Shown: positions 44,970 to 51,885 of the stretch, one piece after another
How the letters are laid out: each line of letters begins with the position of its first letter
Position numbering within the stretch: the stretch's first letter is position 1
Assembly (NCBI GenBank): GCA_017404065.1
Contig: JAFRDB010000063.1
Coordinates: forward strand, 1 to 58,266
Reading direction: 5' to 3'
Length of the DNA: 58,266 nucleotides
DNA from: Clostridia bacterium
GTDB taxonomy: Bacteria > Bacillota > Clostridia > UBA1381
Program-made: the position numbers and the translations under genes
Notes under the pieces: model-generated
What the model was told of the DNA's origin: nothing
Database searches by the model: none
The model's input: only the letters and a program-made list of their open reading frames with translations

Positions 44970-45160
44970 CGTCCGCATCCTCCTCCCATCAGCCCGCGCC
45001 ATGCATTATACATAAGCGCGCCGACCTCGCGAATTACTATATCCTTATCCCGTTCCGGTACCTTTGGATGCCTGTTGCGTACCACTGTCCCGGTATTAAG
45101 ATATAAGACCTCATAATTATAATCATCATCGGAAAAGCATTCCCGCCTGACAATATCCAT
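44966..45160 (-). CDS. Small early phage protein
   Basis: 64 residues (MDIVRRECFSDDDYNYEVLY ...). The ATG at 45160 is preceded by GGGATGTGG, a moderate site. The C-terminus is Gly-rich because it also encodes the next gene's ribosome site. A likely promoter (TTGTAC, 17 bases, TACATA) lies near 45,200. Function unknown. Confidence 0.5.
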   Translation of the reverse strand: MDIVRRECFSDDDYNYEVLYLNTGTVVRNRHPKVPERDKDIVIREVGALMYNAWRGLMGGGCGR

Positions 45161-45241
45161 AAAACCACATCCCATCTAAGTAATTAGTTCAATATGTATC
45201 TATTCACTGAACCTTGTACAAATTCACATACAAAATCTGAC

Positions 45242-45463
45242 TCATGCCGAACCGCCCTTCTGTATCTCGGCCAAAAGCTTTACAAGATTCCAAAACCGAC
45301 GCGGATCAAGCCCGGTCTTTTTTTGTATGAGATCGAGATTACGCGATATCAATTTAGTAGAACAGCGAAAAACTTTAGCAGTCTTAGAGCCGAGCATATC
45401 ATTATCAGCAAAAACCCGCAAAAGCCGAGCATCATAATCATCAAGCTTATCAGTCAAAGCCAT
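45242..45463 (-). CDS. Helix-turn-helix phage protein (PucR-C-terminal-like)
   Basis: 73 residues. LDDYDARLLRVFADNDMLGS, then KTAKVFRCSTKLISRNLDLI and QKKTGLDPR match the HTH_30/PucR C-terminal pattern (LL.TL...N...TA..L..H.NT...R...I...TGLD). Probably binds DNA as an early regulator. GGAGG ribosome site. Confidence 0.65.
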   Translation of the reverse strand: MALTDKLDDYDARLLRVFADNDMLGSKTAKVFRCSTKLISRNLDLIQKKTGLDPRRFWNLVKLLAEIQKGGSA

Positions 45464-45467
45464 AAAA

Positions 45468-45878
45468 TCAACCTCCTTTTTTAATTTGTTCGATCAAAGC
45501 CCGAAATCTCGCCCCATCAGGAGAGAAAGAAGCAAAACGAGAACCAAGCGGGAACGTTCGATTAATGCAAACATTACGATCAGATCTGTCACCGAACCGG
45601 AAACCGTCAGAAGTAATTACGATAACCTCACAACGATAATCATTAACGGTCGGGACATCATTACCGTCATAATCTTCATCAGCTATACAGTACAAAGTAT
45701 CACCGATAGCACATGGCAGAAAAGCAAGACGGCGGTTATACTCAAGCTCCTCAAGCTCATAAAGCTTTTTCAAAACCTTTTGAATATACTCATCACGATC
45801 AGCATCGATCGGAAATTTAATACCATATTTAATAATATTACCTTCAACATCAGTCAAAGGAGAAACAAACCTTTTCAT
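45468..45878 (-). CDS. Conserved-type clostridial phage protein
   Basis: 136 residues (GIKFPIDADRDEYIQKVLKK, then CAIGDTLYCIADEDYDGNDV). A small helix followed by a beta domain resembling an SH3-like barrel, a form found in many clostridial phage early regions without assigned function. GGAGGTG ribosome site. It follows the first paralogue of the cassette array by 20 bases. Confidence 0.6.
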   Translation of the reverse strand: MKRFVSPLTDVEGNIIKYGIKFPIDADRDEYIQKVLKKLYELEELEYNRRLAFLPCAIGDTLYCIADEDYDGNDVPTVNDYRCEVIVITSDGFRFGDRSDRNVCINRTFPLGSRFASFSPDGARFRALIEQIKKGG

Positions 45879-45898
45879 ATCATCACCTCCAAAATATT

Positions 45899-46138
45899 TT
45901 ATCGTTCAAAAACAAGAGACAAACGCGGCATAGCTTCCGAAACAGAATAGTTATTCACAGCAACATCAAAATCAGAACACAATCCGGAAAGGATTGCTGA
46001 AGCCTGACCAACAGTAAGCTTATACCGTGCCAAAACGTACAAGATCTCAGTTTTGATTTTGATGTCACGTTTACGGATCGCATAACCGGACAGCTCCTTC
46101 CCATCCGCATCATAACCACATATAGGATCTACCATCAT
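45899..46138 (-). CDS. Array paralogue A (minus strand)
   Basis: 79 residues. The core is shared with paralogues B and C: IKxEIxxVL, LTxGQAxxILS, DFxxA and SEAxPRL, which suggests a small helical, possibly DNA-binding or adaptor fold. The N-terminal quarter differs (MMVDPICGYDADGKELSG). The ribosome site (GGAGGTGATTAG) lies in the conserved cassette DNA, identical in all three copies. Function unknown. Confidence 0.7.
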   Translation of the reverse strand: MMVDPICGYDADGKELSGYAIRKRDIKIKTEILYVLARYKLTVGQASAILSGLCSDFDVAVNNYSVSEAMPRLSLVFER

Positions 46139-46271
46139 CTAATCACCTCCATCAAAATACTTGGCTCCCCTGTAGGGGAGCTGTCACGCAAAGCGTGACT
46201 GAGGGGTTACTCCCCTCTTGTCATCCCGCCCCGCCTGTGCTATAATACCCACAGAAAGCGAGGTGAGAAAT
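46139..46271 (+). promoter_or_regulatory. Array cassette A: two hairpins, promoter and ribosome site
   Basis: Holds a hairpin CTCCCCTGTAGGGGAG, a second GTCACGCAAAGCGTGAC, then TTGTCA (46218-46223), 17 bases, TATAAT (46241-46246) and a GCGAGGTGAG ribosome site. Only one base differs from cassette C over about 135 bases. The hairpin part is a host-type dispersed element. Confidence 0.85.
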
Positions 46272-46448
46272 ATGCAGATTTGTCCATTTTCAAAGCAGCC
46301 TCCATCACCAATAGGCTGCAATAACTGCGCATTTTACATTGTTGAAATATCAACTATGAAATCACATTGCGCTATATTGCTTGCTGCGGAACGTTCATCA
46401 AACGTGGCAGAGCTTCTGACAAAGGGCAAGAAAATGCCGCCGAATTAA
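46272..46448 (+). CDS. Variable array gene A: 58-residue cysteine protein
   Basis: MQICPFSKQPPSPIGCNNCA carries Cys at 4, 16 and 19, and SHCAILLAAE a fourth; together they may hold a metal or [Fe-S] site. The last 20 codons run antisense into the 3' end of paralogue B, so the natural end may have been replaced by recombination. Strong promoter and ribosome site come from cassette A. Function unknown; accessory phage gene. Confidence 0.6.
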   Translation: MQICPFSKQPPSPIGCNNCAFYIVEISTMKSHCAILLAAERSSNVAELLTKGKKMPPN

Positions 46449-46611
46449 AATCACGCTGACATTCGGATAGAATATCACCGGCCTGACCGATAGTGAGATT
46501 GTGCCCATCCAAAACATGCACGATCTCACTTTTTATTTCTCTGCGAAATTGCAGAAGCTCTTCACCTTCAAGCACTCTGCCATCCAAAAGCTGCTGCGAA
46601 ATAATCATCAT
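46372..46611 (-). CDS. Array paralogue B (minus strand)
   Basis: 79 residues, nearly identical to paralogue C except for the last eight residues (MNVPQQAI). Has EIKSEIVHVLDGHNLTIGQA and GDILSECQRDF. Starts in cassette B with GGAGGTGATTAG. Overlaps gene A convergently. Confidence 0.7.
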   Translation of the reverse strand: MMIISQQLLDGRVLEGEELLQFRREIKSEIVHVLDGHNLTIGQAGDILSECQRDFNSAAFSCPLSEALPRLMNVPQQAI

Positions 46612-46748
46612 CTAATCACCTCCATCAAAATACTTGGCTCCCATGTAGGGGAGCTGTCACGCAAAGCGTGACTGAGGGGTTACTCCCACTCTTGCCATCC
46701 CGCCCCGCCTGTGCTATAATACCCACAGAAAGCGAGGTGAAAAATATG
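46399..46748. repeat. 350-bp direct repeat, copy 1
   Basis: Matches 47169-47517 with about seven differences by eye, one of them an indel. Spans the 3' two thirds of paralogue B, cassette B and the start codon of variable gene B. Confidence 0.85.
46612..46745 (+). promoter_or_regulatory. Array cassette B: two hairpins, promoter and ribosome site
   Basis: TTGCCA (46692-46697), 17 bases, TATAAT (46715-46720), ribosome site GCGAGGTGA. Same layout as cassettes A and C, with one base mismatch in the first hairpin loop and a one-base insertion. Confidence 0.85.
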
Positions 46749-47000
46749 ACAGAATTTAAAAAAATGATAGTATCATCGATAAGTGTAAGATGTCCTCGTG
46801 AGCCATGGAAAACAGTTGAAGTTCAAATCAGATACTCAGTATACAGTAATGGAGAGCGAAAACTCGAACCGATAATGTACTGTCATAATGAATATGGACT
46901 TGAAGCATGCTTTAAATGCAAGAAAAAGCTTTACGAATTAATGACAAACAACAGTCGTGAACCGCTTACACTTCCGGTTGAATTGCATCCATTTTCTTAA
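46746..47000 (+). CDS. Variable array gene B: 84-residue protein
   Basis: MTEFKKMIVSSISVRCPREP then VEVQIRYSVYSNGERKLEPI, a beta-rich protein with a Cys pair (EACFKCKKKLY) resembling a zinc knuckle. No similarity by eye to array genes A or C. Ends convergently with the 46,966 gene, overlapping it by 35 bases. Function unknown. Confidence 0.65.
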   Translation: MTEFKKMIVSSISVRCPREPWKTVEVQIRYSVYSNGERKLEPIMYCHNEYGLEACFKCKKKLYELMTNNSREPLTLPVELHPFS

Positions 47001-47142
47001 TAAGCTCATTCAAATCTGCAAGCAAAGCATGGATTTTTTCTTTAGGCTGATTTGCAATAAACCCAACTTCATGGTATTCATACTGTATCAAACCATAAAC
47101 ATATTTAAGCAAATCAGCCTCAGTATTTCCAAAGATAGTCAT
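46966..47142 (-). CDS. 58-residue helical protein downstream of paralogue C
   Basis: MTIFGNTEADLLKYVYGLIQ then HEVGFIANQPKEKIHALLAD. GGAGGTG lies before the ATG at 47142, which overlaps the stop of paralogue C by four bases, so the two are translationally coupled. No paralogue of it follows copies A or B. Function unknown. Confidence 0.6.
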   Translation of the reverse strand: MTIFGNTEADLLKYVYGLIQYEYHEVGFIANQPKEKIHALLADLNELIKKMDAIQPEV

Positions 47143-47381
47143 TTCATCACCTCCGAAAAACCGAGCTCCAAACGTGGCAGAGCTTCTGACAAAGGGCAAG
47201 AAAATGCCGCCGAATTAAAATCACGCTGACATTCGGATAGAATATCACAGGCTTGACCGATAGTGAGATTGTGCCCATCCAAAACCTGCACGATCTCACT
47301 TTTTATTTCTCTGCGAAATTGCAGAAGCTCTTCACCTTCAAGCACTCTGCCATCCAAAAGTTGCTGCGAAATAATCATCAT
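47139..47381 (-). CDS. Array paralogue C (minus strand)
   Basis: 80 residues, a near copy of B (EIKSEIVQVLDGHNLTIGQA) with its own C-terminal end (LELGFSEVMK). It starts in cassette C and is coupled to the gene at 46,966. Confidence 0.7.
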   Translation of the reverse strand: MMIISQQLLDGRVLEGEELLQFRREIKSEIVQVLDGHNLTIGQACDILSECQRDFNSAAFSCPLSEALPRLELGFSEVMK

Positions 47382-47517
47382 CTAATCACCTCCATCAAAA
47401 TACTTGGCTCCCCTGTAGGGGAGCTGTCACGCAAAGCGTGACTGAGGGGTTACTCCCCTCTTGCCATCCCGCCCCGCCTGTGCTATAATACCCACAGAAA
47501 GCGAGGTGAGAAATATG
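47169..47517. repeat. 350-bp direct repeat, copy 2
   Basis: Counterpart of 46399-46748; the two copies are about 770 bases apart in the same orientation, so homologous recombination could delete or amplify the unit between them. Confidence 0.85.
47382..47514 (+). promoter_or_regulatory. Array cassette C: two hairpins, promoter and ribosome site
   Basis: TTGCCA (47461-47466), 17 bases, TATAAT (47484-47489), ribosome site GCGAGGTGAG. Nearly identical to cassette A. Confidence 0.85.
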
Positions 47518-47904
47518 CATGAACACGAATTAACAGATGAAGATATAGCTATAACAATAACCGCATTAGAAAACACCTGTTACATAATTGATGATTTTTT
47601 AAGATCCGGTCAGAAAGACGGTAAGCGACAAGCAATGAACAACCGCGAGTTAGCGACAGAAACAATCGAATCACTAAAGACCAGATCAGAAAAGGTGTCA
47701 ATACAAAGCGTAGAAATAGCAATAACATCATTGCGTGTTTTAAAGGATCAGATCAATGAATTATATAATCTGCCGGATTCAACTGAGGCAGTTAAAAGCA
47801 AATCCAAAGAAATGAGAAGATCCGTTAATCATGCAATACGAACATATAAAGCAATATGCATCAATGCGGGCATTGATCCGGAAGCCTTTGAGAGCTATAT
47901 GTAA
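47515..47904 (+). CDS. Variable array gene C: 129-residue helical protein
   Basis: MHEHELTDEDIAITITALEN, then IQSVEIAITSLRVLKDQINE. Almost entirely helical with two repeats of an EIAIT(S/A)L-like element, acidic start and basic end. No known motif. It is read from the cassette C promoter and followed by a hairpin terminator, so it forms a self-contained moron-like unit. Confidence 0.65.
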   Translation: MHEHELTDEDIAITITALENTCYIIDDFLRSGQKDGKRQAMNNRELATETIESLKTRSEKVSIQSVEIAITSLRVLKDQINELYNLPDSTEAVKSKSKEMRRSVNHAIRTYKAICINAGIDPEAFESYM

Positions 47905-47954
47905 GCTGAATTACGCTTTTATTTTTACTATCTTTTTGATAATCTCTAAGGATT

Positions 47955-47999
47955 AGAAGCAGTTTCTTGTTTGAAAGGGAACTGCTTCCTTTCATCTTT
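47955..47999 (+). terminator. Terminator of variable array gene C
   Basis: AGAAGCAGTT (47955-47964) pairs with AACTGCTTC (47980-47988), followed by CTTTCATCTTTC. Confidence 0.55.
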
Positions 48000-48012
48000 C
48001 CAACTCGATACA

Positions 48013-48270
48013 TCACACATCACCTCCCCGTTCTCCCTTGCTGTCCCCTCCGGGGAAAGTGCCCGAAGGGCGAAAGGGGGTTACCTCAGTAGCTTCAACA
48101 TAACCGATCAAGCCGTCAATGACAGAAAGAGCACCCTCGAAATCCTCTTCACCGTTAAACGGCTTTTGATCATCTATGAAGAACAATCTCCTGTAAAAGC
48201 CTTTAATTTCCTTAAGAGCAAGCAAAGCAAAATCCTTTGACATAGCTTCACCCGGTTTCCATTCCGCCAC
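48013..48270 (-). CDS. Second early gene, with C-terminus encoded in a host-type repeat
   Basis: 85 residues beginning at a GTG (VAEWKPGEAMSKDFALLALK) after GGGGAGGTG, 19 bases past the Cro-like stop. The last 20 residues (TPFRPSGTFPGGDSKGERGG) are encoded by a GC-rich repeat of the GGGGAAAGTGCCCGAAGGGC kind that is typical of host intergenic DNA, so the natural end was probably replaced by an inserted element. Function unknown. Confidence 0.6.
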   Translation of the reverse strand: MAEWKPGEAMSKDFALLALKEIKGFYRRLFFIDDQKPFNGEEDFEGALSVIDGLIGYVEATEVTPFRPSGTFPGGDSKGERGGDV

Positions 48271-48289
48271 ACACATCACCTCCCCCGCA

Positions 48290-48523
48290 TCATGCCGGTA
48301 TTGTATCTTTATACGATACTTCATCATCAAAAAAAATTTGATCTACTTCCTTTGGAGTTAAGTTTAAAATCACTTTGAGAGCTTTTATTTCCGAAACTTT
48401 AAAATCAACTTTCCCGGTAAGTCTATCATGCAAAGACTGTCGAGAAATAGGAAGCTGTTTAGCCAAATCAGAAATAGATAAATTTTGACCTGTTAAGTGG
48501 TACATAAACAAGGCTTTATTCAT
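48290..48523 (-). CDS. Cro-like helix-turn-helix protein
   Basis: 77 residues. LTGQNLSISDLAKQLPISRQ then SLHDRLTGKVDFKVSEIKAL is an XRE/DUF739-type helix-turn-helix with the LTGK DNA-contact region. It is divergent from the repressor and should favour lytic growth. GGAGGTG ribosome site; promoter and operators directly upstream. Confidence 0.8.
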   Translation of the reverse strand: MNKALFMYHLTGQNLSISDLAKQLPISRQSLHDRLTGKVDFKVSEIKALKVILNLTPKEVDQIFFDDEVSYKDTIPA

Positions 48524-48537
48524 AAAATCACACCTCC

Positions 48538-48662
48538 GTATCTTTTTAAGATACTTCGATTGTAACACATAATTTGTATCTTGTCAAGATATTTTTTGAA
48601 ATTATTTTATTTTTTTACTAATGTAAAAATATCTTGACAGGATATTTAGGGTGTGATATAAT
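48538..48662. promoter_or_regulatory. Lysis/lysogeny switch: two promoters and three operators
   Basis: Minus strand: TTGACA (48587-48582), 17 bases, TACAAT (48564-48559) for the Cro-like gene. Plus strand: TTGACA (48634-48639), 17 bases, TATAAT (48657-48662) for the repressor. Palindromes of TATCTTG type lie at 48538-48554 (GTATCTT/AAGATAC, 3-base gap), 48577-48591 (perfect TATCTTGTCAAGATA) and 48630-48644 (one mismatch). Two of them overlap the -35 boxes of the opposing promoters. Confidence 0.88.
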
Positions 48663-48684
48663 ACCTATGAAAGGAGGGAAGGAA

Positions 48685-49080
48685 ATGGAGAGTATGGGTG
48701 AAAGGCTAAAGCGTCTAAGGATTGAAAACAATCTGACACAAGAGAATGTAGGAAAAGCAATTGGAGTACAAAAAGCAGCTGTAAACAAATATGAAAAAGG
48801 AAATGTAGAGAATATTAAAAGAACAACAATAATGAAACTTGCAAAGCTGTATAATGTAAAACCATCATATATACTATGTCTTGAAGAAGAAAAGAAAGAA
48901 AATGAAGAAATAAAATTAAGCGAGCATGAAATAAAACTAATAAAAGAATACCGCAATCATCCGGAGATGCAAGCGGGTATAGATAAGATGCTCGATATAA
49001 AACCCGGCAAGACAATTGCAGAAGATTTAGATGAAACTATACCACAAATAAATAGAGCTTTCAATCTAAGCGGTATATGA
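48685..49080 (+). CDS. CI-like phage repressor
   Basis: 131 residues. An XRE helix-turn-helix (RLKRLRIENNLTQENVGKAI, then GVQKAAVNKYEKGNVENIKR) and a short C-terminal helical part for dimerisation; no LexA-type peptidase domain, so induction does not go by RecA-driven self-cleavage. AAGGAGG lies before the ATG at 48685. It should keep the prophage silent by binding the three operators. Confidence 0.88.
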   Translation: MESMGERLKRLRIENNLTQENVGKAIGVQKAAVNKYEKGNVENIKRTTIMKLAKLYNVKPSYILCLEEEKKENEEIKLSEHEIKLIKEYRNHPEMQAGIDKMLDIKPGKTIAEDLDETIPQINRAFNLSGI

Positions 49081-49156
49081 AATTCTATATTGCATTACCG
49101 ACAAGCTACGGAATAAGAGAGATAATAATATATTATACATAGAAAAGGTGTATGAA

Positions 49157-50113
49157 ATGCATAATTATAGAGAGATAAACGAAAGCATGATAGAAAAAGA
49201 TAGAGAACTCGATAGAGTAAATAAGATATTAAGGACATTAAAAGAAGATTACGAATATGTAGATAGTGTGCTAAAAGAGGGTATAAGAGAAAAAGATATA
49301 GAAAATCTATACAGAAACGGCTATATAACTAAAGAAGAAGCAGAAGAGAAAAAAAGAGCAATTGAAACGTTAAAAACAAGCCAAACATTCTTGCCATTAC
49401 AAATAAGAGAACAAGAAGCAAGAAAGGAAAAGTGCCAAGATGAATTAATCAGATTAGAGAAAATATATCACTCAATGGTTCAGATGGATGAAAGAGAGCA
49501 AGCAAGAATAAGAATACTGATAAAAACAATACCTATAGCAGTTGTGGTTCTAATAATCGGCATAGGAGTATTGATAAATATAACAAATAAAAAGAAATCA
49601 ATCAATGGAACTGTAGCAATAGAACAAACGGCAACCCCCACAACAAAACCGACAACAAAGCCAATACCTGAACAACCATTGCCTGAAACGGGACATATGT
49701 TTACAGAAACAGAGCAATATTCAATAGCTCCTTTTAAGGTAAAAGTAACAAATGATGACAATTATTATATATATCTAAAATATACTGGAGAGGCAGATGG
49801 TTATGATATAAGCTTCTTTGTAAGAAGCGGAGAAGAATATGAACTATACGTGCCAATAGGAACATATAATCTTTATTACTGCGCAGGGAAAACATGGTAC
49901 GGGACATGGTATAAGTTTGGTAGGGGAACAAAATATTATAAATCAAATGAACCATACGAATTCACATTAGACAATAGTTATACATATGGTCATGAAGTAA
50001 CGATGTATACAAGTGTAAGCTACATTGACGATGAAAGCATAGAAAGAGAAGAAATAAGCGAATATGCATTTCCAATAGAAGATATTGATAAAAAAGATGA
50101 TGGAAGTGTATGA
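49157..50113 (+). CDS. Membrane protein of the lysogeny module
   Basis: 318 residues. A coiled coil of about 110 residues (DRVNKILRTLKEDYEYVDSV) is followed by a single membrane helix (IPIAVVVLIIGIGVLINITN) and a Thr/Pro linker. Then comes an extracytoplasmic beta domain with YELYVPIGTYNLYYCAGKTW and YGTWYKFGRG, a module seen in many Clostridia accessory regions. The codon use (AGA, ATA, AAA) is much richer in A/T than the late genes. Sharing the repressor's direction, it is likely expressed in the lysogen; superinfection exclusion is a guess. Confidence 0.65.
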   Translation: MHNYREINESMIEKDRELDRVNKILRTLKEDYEYVDSVLKEGIREKDIENLYRNGYITKEEAEEKKRAIETLKTSQTFLPLQIREQEARKEKCQDELIRLEKIYHSMVQMDEREQARIRILIKTIPIAVVVLIIGIGVLINITNKKKSINGTVAIEQTATPTTKPTTKPIPEQPLPETGHMFTETEQYSIAPFKVKVTNDDNYYIYLKYTGEADGYDISFFVRSGEEYELYVPIGTYNLYYCAGKTWYGTWYKFGRGTKYYKSNEPYEFTLDNSYTYGHEVTMYTSVSYIDDESIEREEISEYAFPIEDIDKKDDGSV

Positions 50114-50191
50114 ATGAACAAAGCCGGTTTACTTGCACATTAGTCAACTACCGGTCAAGAAAATTACCGGAAAAATAAAAATAGAAAAATC

Positions 50192-50281
50192 CCCTTCGGA
50201 GTTGCCGCTCCAAAGGGAATTAAATAAAGAATGAGTGTGATATATAATCACCAAATCAAGCATGATTATTATATCACACTC
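50192..50281. other. Hairpin and 18-bp inverted repeat ahead of the integrase gene
   Basis: An imperfect stem CCCTTCGGAG/CTCCAAAGGG (50192-50217) precedes a long inverted repeat GAGTGTGATATA...TAATCA (50233-50250) with 50263-50281, one bulge. It could end the upstream transcript or bind a regulator of the integrase. Confidence 0.55.
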
Positions 50282-50324
50282 ACTCCTATAAATCAAGCTT
50301 ATTTTATAAAGGAGTGTATTTTTT

Positions 50325-51854
50325 ATGCTTGAATTAAAGGAAGAATACAAATCCGCCGCAGCATATTATCTGAGAAAAAGCCGCGCCGACGATCCGAACG
50401 AGAGCATAGATCAGACGCTCGCAAGGCATGAGAAGCTTCTAAACGAATATGCAGTTAATAATAACATAACAGTGACAGCGGTATATAAAGAAGTCGTGTC
50501 AGGCGAAGGACTATTCACGCGCCCCGAGATGCTGCGGCTTCTGAGTGATGTAGAGCAAGGTATGTATACCGCCGTAATGTGCGTTGATATAGACCGCCTC
50601 GGAAGATCGTCAACGAAAGACAGCGGTATAATAATGGAGACAATAAGAGATGCCGGATGCATGATAATCACACCGGAAAAGGTATACGACCTTGAGGACG
50701 AAGTGGACGAAATGACAGTAGAAATGCGAACCTTCATAGCGCGGCAGGAGTGGCGATTGATACGAAAAAGAATGCGGCGCGGCTTAATAGAAACATTAAA
50801 AGAAGGCGGCCACATCGGCGCACTCCCCTACGGCTATAAGCGAACGAAGGTAGGCAAGCTGTCAACTCTCGAACCTTATGAACCCGAAGCCGAGATAGTA
50901 AAGATGATATTTGACATATACACATCCGAGCAAGAGGGCACAAACAAGCTCAGAGACAAGCTCAACAGCATGGGGATAAAGGGTCCGTCCGGCGGCGAGT
51001 GGTCAAAGAGCAGTATAAGGATGATACTGAAAAACCCTATATACTGCGGTATGATAGTATGGAACAGAACAAAGTGGATCAAGAAGAAAAAGAGCACCGA
51101 TAAGCTCAGAATAAAGAATAACGAGGAAAGCGAGTGGATAACAGCAAAAGGCATCCATAAGCCGCTAATAACAGAAGAACAATTCAAGGAGGCGCAAAAA
51201 ATCTTGAAGTCGAGAACAACGGTAAGCAAATTCACGGGCGAAATAAAGAACCCGTACAGCGGAATATTATACTGCATGAATTGCGGCCGACCTATCCAAA
51301 GGCAGGTAGACCACAAAGGCAACAATACAACAAGATTATACTGCACAAAGACAGGATGCAACTGCGGACTTCCTCTTCCGAGCTTTGAAGAAACATTAAA
51401 GATAAGCATAGAGGAGGAGCTAAAAAAAGCGAAGCTTGAGCCGGAAGAAAAAGAGAGCCAAAAAGAGCAGAGAAGCAAGGATCAGATAACAGCAATAAAG
51501 AAGCAGCTAACGACCGTTAAGAGCCAGCGTTCACGCCTGCACGATCTTCTTGAACAAGGGATATATGATGTATATACATACATGGAAAGGCAAAAGGAAT
51601 TAAAGGAAAGGGAAACAGCAGCAGAAAAAGAAATAAAAAAGCTTGAAGATGCAATAGCAAGCACAGATAATAAGCCAAACAAGGAAGAGCTTATTCCCGA
51701 AGCCGAAGATCTGATAAAAAGATGGGAAGAACTTGATGCCGCGGATAAGAACAAGATAGTTAAAAGAATAATAAAAAGAATAGAGTATCGCCGCACAGAC
51801 AGAAGCTACAAGAACGGAGTAAAATTCGACTTAAAAATAGACTGGCTTTTTTAA
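50325..51854 (+). CDS. Large serine recombinase (phage integrase)
   Basis: 509 residues. The N-terminal catalytic domain has YYLRKSRADD with the nucleophile Ser19, then VDIDRLGRSSTKD. A recombinase domain follows (GYKRTKVGKLSTLEP ... GGEWSKSSIRMILKNPIYCG), then a zinc ribbon (CMNCGRPIQRQ ... YCTKTGCNCG) and a coiled-coil region (about 385-450). It integrates the phage at the split host gene and, with a directionality factor not identified here, excises it. It ends 27 bases from the right crossover. Complete. Confidence 0.95.
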   Translation: MLELKEEYKSAAAYYLRKSRADDPNESIDQTLARHEKLLNEYAVNNNITVTAVYKEVVSGEGLFTRPEMLRLLSDVEQGMYTAVMCVDIDRLGRSSTKDSGIIMETIRDAGCMIITPEKVYDLEDEVDEMTVEMRTFIARQEWRLIRKRMRRGLIETLKEGGHIGALPYGYKRTKVGKLSTLEPYEPEAEIVKMIFDIYTSEQEGTNKLRDKLNSMGIKGPSGGEWSKSSIRMILKNPIYCGMIVWNRTKWIKKKKSTDKLRIKNNEESEWITAKGIHKPLITEEQFKEAQKILKSRTTVSKFTGEIKNPYSGILYCMNCGRPIQRQVDHKGNNTTRLYCTKTGCNCGLPLPSFEETLKISIEEELKKAKLEPEEKESQKEQRSKDQITAIKKQLTTVKSQRSRLHDLLEQGIYDVYTYMERQKELKERETAAEKEIKKLEDAIASTDNKPNKEELIPEAEDLIKRWEELDAADKNKIVKRIIKRIEYRRTDRSYKNGVKFDLKIDWLF

Positions 51855-51881
51855 AAAACATTTTTCCTCTAATATGATTAT

Positions 51882-51885
51882 AGTA
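51882..51885. other. attR crossover (candidate core AGTA)
   Basis: Prophage side ...GATTATAGTA, host side ATAGCAAAGACTG. Rejoining the phage arms gives TTATAGT-AG-ACAATAA, a 6/7 matching palindrome, as expected of an attP for a serine integrase. Confidence 0.6.

Larger units (their letters stand above)
16090..51885. mobile_element. Complete-looking temperate prophage of about 35.8 kb
   Basis: The ends are set by the two halves of the split host gene. The element carries a large serine integrase at its right end, repressor/Cro control genes, replication genes, both terminase subunits, portal, capsid, head-tail and lysis genes. None of the recognised essential genes is visibly broken, apart from a possible frameshift at 18,190. 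Morphology is inferred to be short-tailed: no tape measure, tail tube or sheath gene is visible, and the head genes are accompanied by connector and nozzle-like proteins. A 3,057-residue internal-protein candidate fills a quarter of the element. Confidence 0.92.

Noticed and set aside
45900..47520. CRISPR array, because of three similar spaced units
   Set aside because: The repeated units are about 134 bases long, hundreds of bases apart and contain promoters and genes. There are no short repeats with uniform spacers and no cas genes.
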